64,000 nucleotides of DNA. It comes from Bacillota bacterium. GTDB lineage: Bacteria > Bacillota > Bacilli > Paenibacillales > Paenibacillaceae. Under the pieces are notes generated by a model that was not told the DNA's origin, ran no database searches, and saw only the letters and a program-made list of their open reading frames with translations. Location: the NCBI GenBank assembly GCA_023391635.1, contig JAEWAQ010000012.1:62001-126000 (forward strand), given 5' to 3'. Every line of letters starts with the position of its first letter. Position 1 is the first letter of the stretch. Positions 1-7,972 of this stretch are shown piece by piece. The position numbers were made by a program, and so were the translations under genes.

Positions 1-114
1 GTCCTTTGCGGGCAATCGGCTTTGCTGCCTTCGGCGGCAATGTCAGGCAGGCGTATCGCTGGCGGCGGTATGCCTTTTTTGTTCTTTTTTGGTGGAGAGG
101 AGCGGGGTCACAGG

Positions 115-1866
115 ATGTTCATTGTGTTGAAAAAATTGAGCTGGTTCTTCAAGCTGCAGTGGAAGCGTTACTTGATCGCGGTCGTGCTGCTTGCAATCGT
201 GGGGATCGTGGATATTCTGCCGCCGAAGCTGATCGAGTACACGATCGACGGCTTGCGGGCCGGGACGCTGAGCAGCGGAGACTGGATGCAAGTGGTGGTG
301 TACTGGCTCACGATTACAATCGTCAGCTACGGGATCACGCTGATCTGGATGTATCAATTGTTCGGCGGATCGTTCGTGCTGGAACGGATGATGCGGTCGA
401 TGTTGATGCGGCATTTTCTGAAAATGTCGCCGACGTTCTATGAGCGCAACCGGACAGGAGACTTGATGGCGCGGGCGACGAACGATCTGGGCGCAATCTC
501 GATGACGGCGGGGTTCGGCATTCTGACGCTCATCGATTCGACGATGTTCATGGGGACGCTGCTCGTCGTGATGGCAGCGACGATCAGCTGGAAGCTGACG
601 CTCGCGGCGATGATTCCGCTGCCGTTCATCGCGCTGGTGCTCAAGTACTTCGGCCGGATGATCCATGAGCGCTTCATGAAATCGCAGAACGCCTTCGGGG
701 AACTGAACGACCAAGTGCTTGAATCGGTGACAGGCGTGCGGGTCGTGCGCGCGTTCGTGCAGGAGCGGGCGGACCGCGAGCGGTTCAGGGCGAAGACGGA
801 CGAAGTGTTCGGCAAGAACGTGCGGGTGGCGCAGATCGACGCGGTGTTCGAGCCCGCAGTCAAGATTCTCGTCGGACTGAGCTATATGATCGGGCTCGTG
901 TACGGTGCCGTGCTGGTGTACCGGAGCGAAATCACGCTTGGCGAGCTGGTGTCGTTCAACATGTATCTTGGGATGCTGATCTGGCCGATGCTGGCCATCG
1001 GTGAACTGATCAACATTATGCAGCGCGGCAACGCTTCGCTCGACCGGATCAACGAGACGCTGGGCATGAAGCAGGATGTGGCCGATGCGGCAGAATTGAC
1101 GCCCGTCGACGTGCCGGACGAGATCGTCTTCGACAGGGTGACGTTCCGTTATCCGTCTTCCTCGATCGACAATCTGGTTAATATCTCATTCCGGCTCCAT
1201 CGCGGGCAGACGCTCGGCATCGTGGGGCGGACCGGGAGCGGGAAGACGACGGTGCTGAGGCAGCTGCTGCGCGAATATCCTTTGGGAAGCGGGCAAGTGA
1301 CGGTCAGCGGTACGGATCTCGGCGAAGTGGCGCTGGATCAGATCCGGGGTTGGATCGGCTACGTGCCGCAGCAGCCGGTGCTGTTCAGCCGGTCGATCCG
1401 GGAGAACATTCGGCTAGGCAACGGAGACCAGGTTTTCGATGAAGAGCGGTTGAACCGGGCGCTGGAGCTGGCGTCCTTCCGCAAGGACGTCGCGTTCTTG
1501 CCGGACGGTCTGGAGACGCTCGTCGGCGAGAAGGGCGTGGCGCTGTCCGGCGGACAGAAGCAGCGGGTCAGCATTGCCCGCGCCGTCATCGCCGATCCGG
1601 AAATTCTGATGCTCGACGACGCGCTGTCCGCAGTCGACGCCAAGACGGAAGTGGAAATTCTCGAGGGCGTCCGTCGCGAGCGCGCGGGCAAGACGACGAT
1701 CATCACGACGCATCGATTGTCCGCCGTACAGCATGCGGATTGGATCATCGTGCTGGATGAAGGACGGATCGTCGAGGAAGGCACGCATGACATGCTCGTG
1801 GAGCGGGGCGGATGGTACAAGGAGCAGTACGACCGCCAGCAGCTGTCGGAAGCGTTGGGCGCATAA
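115..1866 (+). CDS. bmrC: Heterodimeric multidrug ABC exporter, BmrC/YheI-type subunit
   Basis: Half-transporter of 583 residues with an N-terminal six-helix membrane domain (residues 1 to about 310) and a C-terminal ATPase domain. Visible motifs: Walker A GRTGSGKTT with K377, signature LSGGQ at 477-481, and Walker B ending in D501-D502. An Asp stands where the catalytic Glu normally is, the hallmark of the degenerate-site subunit in heterodimeric exporters such as B. subtilis BmrC and TM287. Length matches BmrC (about 585 residues). The ATG at 115 is preferred to upstream in-frame starts because GGAGAGGAG lies just before it. The gene is followed 38 bases later by the partner gene, so they are probably co-transcribed. 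Drug export is inferred from family; the substrate is unknown. Confidence 0.9.
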   Translation: MFIVLKKLSWFFKLQWKRYLIAVVLLAIVGIVDILPPKLIEYTIDGLRAGTLSSGDWMQVVVYWLTITIVSYGITLIWMYQLFGGSFVLERMMRSMLMRHFLKMSPTFYERNRTGDLMARATNDLGAISMTAGFGILTLIDSTMFMGTLLVVMAATISWKLTLAAMIPLPFIALVLKYFGRMIHERFMKSQNAFGELNDQVLESVTGVRVVRAFVQERADRERFRAKTDEVFGKNVRVAQIDAVFEPAVKILVGLSYMIGLVYGAVLVYRSEITLGELVSFNMYLGMLIWPMLAIGELINIMQRGNASLDRINETLGMKQDVADAAELTPVDVPDEIVFDRVTFRYPSSSIDNLVNISFRLHRGQTLGIVGRTGSGKTTVLRQLLREYPLGSGQVTVSGTDLGEVALDQIRGWIGYVPQQPVLFSRSIRENIRLGNGDQVFDEERLNRALELASFRKDVAFLPDGLETLVGEKGVALSGGQKQRVSIARAVIADPEILMLDDALSAVDAKTEVEILEGVRRERAGKTTIITTHRLSAVQHADWIIVLDEGRIVEEGTHDMLVERGGWYKEQYDRQQLSEALGA

Positions 1867-1904
1867 GTTTATATGGGTAACGGAATCGGGGTGGAGTTCC
1901 AAAG

Positions 1905-3929
1905 ATGAATACGACGGGGAAACGATTGTTTCAATATGCATGGTTATACAAGAAGCCGATATTGGCCGCGTTGCTGTTGCTTACGATGGCAGTGAGCGCG
2001 GAGCTTGTAGGGCCGATCTTCGCCAAGCGGATGATCGACCAGAACATTATGGGCATTCAGCAAGTATGGCACGAGACGCAGAGCCAGGACCGGTTCAGCG
2101 TCTCATACGATGGCAAGCGATACAAGCGCGTAGATCATGTGGCGGAGGGCGAAGCCGTCGGCGCGCCGGCTCGCGTGCTGCAGGTAGGCAGATCTTATTA
2201 TTTTGTTTCGGATGAGGTCGCGGTGGACGGTTCGATGCAGGTGCGGGACGGTATCCTGACGGTGCAGCCTTCGCAGAAAGATGCGGCAGCTATGACGTTC
2301 CCGGCAGTGAAATTGACGAACGGGGAAATCTACCGTTTCTACGAGCCGGAATTCCGCGGACTGCTGCAGCTGGCATTTACCTATTTCGGCTTCCTGGTAC
2401 TCGGGTCGTTGCTTGCGTATGGACAGCGTTACATTCTGCAAGTGAGCGCCAACCGGATCATTCGGCGGATACGCAACGACGTCTTCGCGCACATCCAGCG
2501 GCTGCCGGTCAAGTACTTCGACCATCTGCCAGCGGGTAAGATCGTTGCGAGAGTGACCAACGACACGGAGGCGATCCGCGAGCTGTACGTGAACGTGCTT
2601 GCCAACTTCTTCTCCGGCGTCATCTACATTACGGCCATCATCGGCGCTCTGTTCGTGCTGGATTGGCGGCTGGCGCTCGTCTCGCTGCCGGTTGCGCCGA
2701 TCCTGTACTTGTGGATCGTCATATACCGCAAGTTTGCAGGGAATTTCAACCGTATGATCCGCGCCTTGCTGAGCGATATCAATGCGAACATCAACGAATC
2801 CATCCAGGGCATGCCGATCATTCAGGCGTTCCGGCGGGAGAAGAAGATGCTGGGCGAGTTCGAGGAGATGAACGAGGATTATTTGCAGCAGCGAAACAGG
2901 CTGCTTCGGCTGAACTCCGCAACTTCGCATAACTTGGTGAACGTGCTTCGGAACGTCCTGTTTCTCATCGCCATCTGGTCGTTCGCGGGCAAGTGGATGG
3001 GGACGGCGATGACGATCGGGATGCTGTACGCCTTCATCGATTATATCGGGCGCATGATGCAGCCGGTCGTCGGGATCGTCAACCAGCTCGCCAATCTGGA
3101 AACGGCGCGTATATCGGCGGAGCGGGTGTTCGAGCTGTTGGACGAGGAAGGCGTCGAGGTGTCGGAGAAGCGAATCGCGAGGTACCGCGGGGATGTGCGG
3201 TTCGACGGAGTATCGTTCGCCTATAAGGAGGGCGAGGATGTGTTGAAGAATATCACGTTCAGCGCTCGCCAAGGCGAGACGGTCGCGCTCGTCGGGCACA
3301 CCGGCTCCGGGAAGAGCTCGATCCTGAACTTGCTGTTCCGGTTCTACGACGTGGAGCGGGGGACGATCTCGGTGGACGGTGTGGATGTTCGCGATATGTC
3401 TAAGCAGGAGCTCCGCCAGCATATGGGCATCGTGCTGCAGGATCCGTTCTTGTTCACGGGCACGATCGCGTCGAACGTCAGCCTGGATGACCCGTCCATC
3501 TCCCGCGAGAAGGTAGAGCAGGCGTTGAAGGACGTGGGCGCTTACGAGATGTTCATGCAACTGCCGGGCGGCCTGGACGAACCGGTCGTCGAGAAGGGCA
3601 GCACGCTGTCCGCGGGACAGCGGCAACTGATCTCGTTCGCGCGGGCGCTGGCGTTCGATCCGGCGGTGCTGATCCTCGACGAAGCAACGGCCAGCATCGA
3701 TACCGAGACGGAGGCGATCATCCAGCGGGCGCTCGACGTGCTGAAACGGGGACGCACGACGTTCGTTATCGCGCACCGGCTGTCGACGATCCGCGCGGCG
3801 GACCAGATTCTCGTGCTCGACCACGGCGTGATCGTGGAGCGCGGCAACCACGACGAGCTGATGCGCCATGGCGGCAAGTATCACGCCATGTACCAGCTTC
3901 AGCTGGGCGGCGCGGAAGTCGTGGCCTAA
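1905..3929 (+). CDS. bmrD: Heterodimeric multidrug ABC exporter, BmrD/YheH-type subunit
   Basis: Partner half-transporter of 674 residues, the size of B. subtilis BmrD (about 673). As in BmrD, a soluble insertion of roughly 100 residues (about 50-150) separates the first membrane helix from the rest of the membrane domain. The ATPase domain has Walker A GHTGSGKSS with K470, a non-canonical signature LSAGQ at 568-572, and Walker B with the normal catalytic Glu E593. The altered signature pairs with the D502 site of the upstream subunit, so one composite ATP site is degenerate and the other canonical. Start ATG at 1905 follows a GGGTGGAG ribosome site. Confidence 0.9.
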   Translation: MNTTGKRLFQYAWLYKKPILAALLLLTMAVSAELVGPIFAKRMIDQNIMGIQQVWHETQSQDRFSVSYDGKRYKRVDHVAEGEAVGAPARVLQVGRSYYFVSDEVAVDGSMQVRDGILTVQPSQKDAAAMTFPAVKLTNGEIYRFYEPEFRGLLQLAFTYFGFLVLGSLLAYGQRYILQVSANRIIRRIRNDVFAHIQRLPVKYFDHLPAGKIVARVTNDTEAIRELYVNVLANFFSGVIYITAIIGALFVLDWRLALVSLPVAPILYLWIVIYRKFAGNFNRMIRALLSDINANINESIQGMPIIQAFRREKKMLGEFEEMNEDYLQQRNRLLRLNSATSHNLVNVLRNVLFLIAIWSFAGKWMGTAMTIGMLYAFIDYIGRMMQPVVGIVNQLANLETARISAERVFELLDEEGVEVSEKRIARYRGDVRFDGVSFAYKEGEDVLKNITFSARQGETVALVGHTGSGKSSILNLLFRFYDVERGTISVDGVDVRDMSKQELRQHMGIVLQDPFLFTGTIASNVSLDDPSISREKVEQALKDVGAYEMFMQLPGGLDEPVVEKGSTLSAGQRQLISFARALAFDPAVLILDEATASIDTETEAIIQRALDVLKRGRTTFVIAHRLSTIRAADQILVLDHGVIVERGNHDELMRHGGKYHAMYQLQLGGAEVVA

Positions 3930-3961
3930 GCAGGCAATTAAGCAGGGCGTTTGGCCATCTA

Positions 3962-4013
3962 CCGATATCCCCTTCGCTCAGGAGTAGGACTTTCTGAGTG
4001 AAGGGGATATCGG
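3962..4013. terminator. Strong bidirectional hairpin after bmrD
   Basis: Two 20-base arms (3962-3981 and 3994-4013) are complementary except for one G-U pair, with a 12-base loop. No long T-run follows on either side. It sits between the end of bmrD and the convergent DUF1992 gene, so it most likely ends or insulates both transcripts. Confidence 0.7.
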
Positions 4014-4080
4014 CATATTGGGGGGCAGGGCAATCACTTAAGGAATTGACGAACCTCTGTCGTCGATGAGACAGGGATCA

Positions 4081-4497
4081 TTAGCGCAGTCTTTGCATAT
4101 TAATGCAGGTCGCGGCAACAGTTCCGGCGAGCTTATCTTGTATCTGCTGCTCGTATGTGTGGTAAGCGGCGGAGCTATGCCAGCTCCGGCTGGCCATGAG
4201 CGATTGATAGCGCAGCTGCTTGACGGACAGTTCTCCGCGAAGCTTTGTCCGTTCACCCTCTTCCTGGCACGTTGCCAGCAAATCCTCAAGCGTCACCATT
4301 TCCTTGCGCAGCAGCATTTCCTCGGGAATCATGCCCGCGTTCTTGAGCAGCTTGAATCCGAGACGCAGCTCTTCCGGTACACCCGCCAAATCGTCTGGAG
4401 GCAGCGGCTTGCCCTTGCCAGGCAGATGATCGAACTCCCCTCTATTCATTGCTTCGCGGATCTTCTCTTCCGCTAAGGAAGCGAACCCTTCCATCAT
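4081..4497 (-). CDS. DUF1992 (DnaJC28-like conserved domain) protein
   Basis: Small soluble protein of about 138 residues. The N-terminal half has the DUF1992 pattern: an EEKIREAM helix, then GEFDHLPGKGKPL, PPDD and a PEELR..FKLLKNAG..PEE block. This domain is shared with eukaryotic DnaJC28; its function in bacteria is not established. A GTG at 4503 is also in frame, but GAGGTG sits at a better distance from the ATG at 4497. It converges on the bmrCD operon and has no obvious functional link to its neighbours. Confidence 0.8.
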   Translation of the reverse strand: MMEGFASLAEEKIREAMNRGEFDHLPGKGKPLPPDDLAGVPEELRLGFKLLKNAGMIPEEMLLRKEMVTLEDLLATCQEEGERTKLRGELSVKQLRYQSLMASRSWHSSAAYHTYEQQIQDKLAGTVAATCINMQRLR

Positions 4498-4768
4498 GCT
4501 CACCTCACCGTATCTCTTCGTTTGCGTCTCTCTTTATTTTAGCACGATCGATCGGCAAGCAGAAAAAGTTACTGGATTCGGAATCGGAGGTCATGGCATC
4601 ATAATATATGATTGGGCGTTGTCGGTCTATAAAATTAAAACCTACAGATCCAAGATTGCATTATGTGCTGAGCTCTAAAAGGGGTGGTCTGATTGCGCCG
4701 TATGCCCAGTATTCGCCTGGCCGTCCCATAAGCGTTATCCACCTTGTTTCGATCGTCATAGTAATCAA

Positions 4769-5602
4769 TTATCCCTTCACGGCTCCTGCCGTCAGACCTC
4801 TGATGAAGTAGCGCTGCACGAACAGGAATACGAAGGCGGCTGGCAGCGAAATAAGCGTCGACGCCGCCATCATGCCGCCGTAGTCGGAGCTGGATTCCCC
4901 CATATAGCGGAAGATCAAACCCGGAGCAAGCGTTCGTTTAGCCGGATCGGTCACGAGCGTAAGGGAATAGAGCAGATCGTTCCAACTGGTGACGAATCCG
5001 AGCACCGTGACGGCGATCATGCCGGGTATGGCGAGCGGCAGGACGATGCGGTGCAGCGTCCGGAACTGGGATGCCCCGTCCATCTTCGCCGATTCCATCA
5101 ATTCGTCCGGAATTTCATCGAAGAACGTCTTGAGCGTCCAAGTGCCTACCGGCAGCGTAAACGTAATATAAGCGAAGATCAGCGAGAAATAGCTGTCCAG
5201 CAAGCCGTAGGAGCGCATGAGCGCATAGATGGAAATGAGCAGAACGCCGTATGGCAGCATTTTCGATACCATAATGAGCAGCATGAACGGCTTTCTCCCC
5301 GTGTAGCGGAATTTGGAGAAGCTGTAAGCGGCGTAGGCCGACACGATCGTGGCCAGGGCGCTGCTGATCAAGGACGTAATCAGGCTGTTCTTGAAATAAA
5401 TCCGCAATTGCGTGTCCTGAAGGGCGTGCACGTAATGCTGAATGGTCGGCTTCAGGGGGATAAAGTTGGCTTCCAGCAGCTCGCTCGGCGATTTGAAGGA
5501 CGTATTCAGCATCCAGTAAATCGGGAAGATCACGAACGTTCCCGCGAGCAGAATCGTCAGCCAGAAGAAGATGCGGAATCCTGTTGATCGTTCAAACATC
5601 AT
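4769..5602 (-). CDS. Carbohydrate ABC transporter permease (MalG/UgpE-like)
   Basis: Integral membrane protein of 277 residues with about six predicted helices and a cytoplasmic EAA loop (ELMESAKMDGASQF...IVLPL) that contacts the ATPase. The C-terminus has FVQRYFIRGLTAGAVKG, typical of the inner permease of CUT1 sugar importers. It is the last gene of a minus-strand set, 29 bases after the partner permease. No ATPase gene is present locally; such importers usually share an MsmX-type ATPase encoded elsewhere. Confidence 0.9.
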   Translation of the reverse strand: MMFERSTGFRIFFWLTILLAGTFVIFPIYWMLNTSFKSPSELLEANFIPLKPTIQHYVHALQDTQLRIYFKNSLITSLISSALATIVSAYAAYSFSKFRYTGRKPFMLLIMVSKMLPYGVLLISIYALMRSYGLLDSYFSLIFAYITFTLPVGTWTLKTFFDEIPDELMESAKMDGASQFRTLHRIVLPLAIPGMIAVTVLGFVTSWNDLLYSLTLVTDPAKRTLAPGLIFRYMGESSSDYGGMMAASTLISLPAAFVFLFVQRYFIRGLTAGAVKG

Positions 5603-5631
5603 GGCTGTTCACCTCCCCGGTTCCGCGCCGT

Positions 5632-6519
5632 CTACTCATGGTCTTTCATGCTCCGCATATAGAAGATCACCAGCACCGACAGCATCAGCACCCAGATCAT
5701 GCCCGTCGCAGCGGCTTTGCCGATCTCGAAATTCTGGAACGCCTGGCGATACACTTCTACGGAGAAGGTCGTCGTGGAATGCGCCGGGCCTCCCTCTGTC
5801 ATGACCCATAACAAATCAAAATGCTGGAATCTGTTGATTAGCGACAGGATCAGGATGACCCAGATGATCTGCTTCATATGCGGAAGCACGACGGATTTCA
5901 GCACGGTCCAGTTGCCGCCGCCGTCGATCCGCACGGCTTCGATCTGATCCTGCGGCACGGAATGAAGCCCGCCGATTAGGAAAGCCATCATCCACGGAAA
6001 CGAGTGCCAGGTCATCGCTACGCACACGGCCAGCATGGCCGTTCCGGTATCGCCGAGGAAGTTGACGTTGTCCGAAATGAAGCCCAGGCGGTGCAGAATT
6101 TCATTAATGATGCCGTAATTGGCGTTGAACAGCCACTTCCACAGCAAGCCGATCGAAGCCGACGGCAAGATCCAGCAGTACAGCGTCAGCGTCCGCAGCC
6201 ATTTTTCCCCGCGAAAGCCTTGTACGAGCACGATCGACCAGGCGAAGGCGATGACAAACGGAATGAATGTCGTTGCAACCACGAACTGGAAGGTGTTCAG
6301 CAGCGTGTCGACGAAGTAGGTGGAGTGGATGAAATCCGCATAATTATCCAAACCCAGCCATCTCGTAACCGGCCGCAGCAGGCTTTCACTTGTGAAGCTG
6401 TAATAGACGGATTTCGCGAACGGATACAAGATGACGGCGGCAAAAATCAGCATGGCGGGAAAAGCAAGCAGAAAACCGAATCGGTTTTCTGCCGCTTGTC
6501 TTTGTTTCGCGATGAACAT
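5632..6519 (-). CDS. Carbohydrate ABC transporter permease (MalF/UgpA-like)
   Basis: Permease of 295 residues with a first helix near residues 13-35, the P-loop-like segment around DNYADF, and the EAA motif (DQIEAVRIDGGGNW...VVLPH). It lies 14 bases after the binding-protein gene and 29 before the second permease, so the three are expected to form one importer. Sugar type cannot be read from the permease. Confidence 0.9.
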   Translation of the reverse strand: MFIAKQRQAAENRFGFLLAFPAMLIFAAVILYPFAKSVYYSFTSESLLRPVTRWLGLDNYADFIHSTYFVDTLLNTFQFVVATTFIPFVIAFAWSIVLVQGFRGEKWLRTLTLYCWILPSASIGLLWKWLFNANYGIINEILHRLGFISDNVNFLGDTGTAMLAVCVAMTWHSFPWMMAFLIGGLHSVPQDQIEAVRIDGGGNWTVLKSVVLPHMKQIIWVILILSLINRFQHFDLLWVMTEGGPAHSTTTFSVEVYRQAFQNFEIGKAAATGMIWVLMLSVLVIFYMRSMKDHE

Positions 6520-6533
6520 GGTCGCCCCTCCGG

Positions 6534-7850
6534 TTATTTCAAGGTGTCGGCGATGCGAGCGGCGGCGTCATCCAGCGCTTTCTGAGGCGTCTTGGCGTTC
6601 AGCAGAGCAGCCTGAACTTCTTCCGTAATGATATTGTCGAGCGCATTGACTTGCGTGAAAGCTTCGGTCTCCAGCGGTGTCGCCGTCTTCGCCACGTCCA
6701 GATAGCCGTTGACGTAATCGTCGCCTTTGATGATCGGATCTTCCTTGGCCGTCTTCGTGACAGGCGGGACGGATGCCGACTTGAAATATTCGATCGACAG
6801 GTCGTCGCGCAGCAGATGTTGGATGAAAGCCGCGGATTTCGCGGCGTCCTTGCCGTCTTTGAAGACGACGAGGTAGTGGCCCCACAGCACCGAACGCGGC
6901 GTATCTCCCGGGTTCAGCACCGGGCGAAGCATCGGCACAAGGTGGCTGGACATTTCTTCCATGCTGAAGCCTTGTTGCACCTGAAAGCCTCTGGCAACGA
7001 TGGAATCGTCGTAGAACGCAACTTTGTTCTGCCCGAACAGATCCCGTGCGCCTCCGCGGTTCACCGCCATCTGGATATAACCCTTATCCTTGAGATTCTT
7101 CAGCCATTCGAGCGTCTTGACGCCGTGCTCATTATTGATGATGACTTTGCCGTCCGCATCCAGCACATTGCCGCCGAATGTCCACAGCCAGGACTGGAAA
7201 TCCTGCGACACGTTCGCGGCGCTCTCGGTGCTGATCGCGTAGGGGACGACATCCGGCAGCGCGTCCTTCACTTTCCCAAGCGCTTCTTCGAATTCGGCCA
7301 CCGTCACCGGAGGCTTGTCAACGCCGGCTTGCTTGAGCAGATCCGGATTGTACAGCGGCGCAATGGCCGCGATCGTCCACGGCAGCGCGTATTGATGGCC
7401 GTCCAACTGTCCGGCGGCCAGCGCCGATTCGGAGAACGTATCCTTGATCCATTGCGGGTCCATGACGGTGTTCAGATCGACCAGCACGCCTTGCTCGGCC
7501 AACGAGTTGAACCAACTGCTCTGGATTTGCGCAATGTCCAGGTTTTCCTTGGAAGTGGTCTTGATAATCAACTGCTGCAGCGTGTCTTTCCACGGATAGC
7601 CGATGACGTTCACCGGCGTGTTCGGATTCTCGTCATTCCACGATTTCGTCATGACGTCCTTGATCATCTTGCCGGACGATTCCTCGCTCGACCAACTGAC
7701 GAAGGTCAATTCCGTCTTCTTGGCCGGATCGGGCGATGCCGAACCTGCTCCGCCTGCAGTGTTGTTTTTTCCGCCGGTCGAGCACCCGGCCAGCACCGAC
7801 AGGGACAAGCCCAATGCCAAGAGCACGCTTAAACTTTTTTTAACCCGCAT
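6534..7850 (-). CDS. Extracellular sugar-binding lipoprotein (family 1 solute-binding protein)
   Basis: Protein of 438 residues with a lipoprotein signal: positively charged MRVKK, a hydrophobic stretch, and lipobox LAGC with Cys23, then a Gly/Ser/Ala-rich linker. The mature part has the pattern of CUT1 solute-binding proteins. The open frame extends upstream to 7976, but the ATG at 7850 is chosen because GGGAGG lies 9 bases before it and the signal peptide begins there. It directly precedes the two permease genes. A TTGACA box on the minus strand (7922-7927) and a conserved motif at 7941-7971 suggest its own regulated promoter. Confidence 0.9.
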   Translation of the reverse strand: MRVKKSLSVLLALGLSLSVLAGCSTGGKNNTAGGAGSASPDPAKKTELTFVSWSSEESSGKMIKDVMTKSWNDENPNTPVNVIGYPWKDTLQQLIIKTTSKENLDIAQIQSSWFNSLAEQGVLVDLNTVMDPQWIKDTFSESALAAGQLDGHQYALPWTIAAIAPLYNPDLLKQAGVDKPPVTVAEFEEALGKVKDALPDVVPYAISTESAANVSQDFQSWLWTFGGNVLDADGKVIINNEHGVKTLEWLKNLKDKGYIQMAVNRGGARDLFGQNKVAFYDDSIVARGFQVQQGFSMEEMSSHLVPMLRPVLNPGDTPRSVLWGHYLVVFKDGKDAAKSAAFIQHLLRDDLSIEYFKSASVPPVTKTAKEDPIIKGDDYVNGYLDVAKTATPLETEAFTQVNALDNIITEEVQAALLNAKTPQKALDDAAARIADTLK

Positions 7851-7940
7851 TCTTTGCAACCTCCCATGAGTCATTCGTCTTCGTTGCCTGACTGCAACTT
7901 TAGGATAAGACAGCAACGGCCTGTCAACAATGCGGCAGGC

Positions 7941-7971
7941 TTTGGCGGATTGTTCAGGTTTCTTTGGATCG
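7941..7971. promoter_or_regulatory. Candidate response-regulator operator upstream of the binding-protein gene
   Basis: This 31-base segment matches 13520-13550 at 26 of 31 positions; both lie upstream of solute-binding protein genes of the same locus. It contains two direct half-sites, TTTGGCGGAT and TTTGGAT, about two helical turns apart, a layout suited to AraC-type regulators. On the minus strand it ends about 13 bases upstream of a TTGACA box, an activator position. Binding by the response regulator at 10668-11963 is inferred. Confidence 0.5.
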
Positions 7972-7972
7972 T

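Noticed and set aside
2103..3884. Long antisense frame opposite bmrD (593 codons)
   Set aside because: It mirrors the GC-rich codon pattern of a clearly identified gene, has no family motif, and is rich in His, Arg and Gln as shadow frames are.
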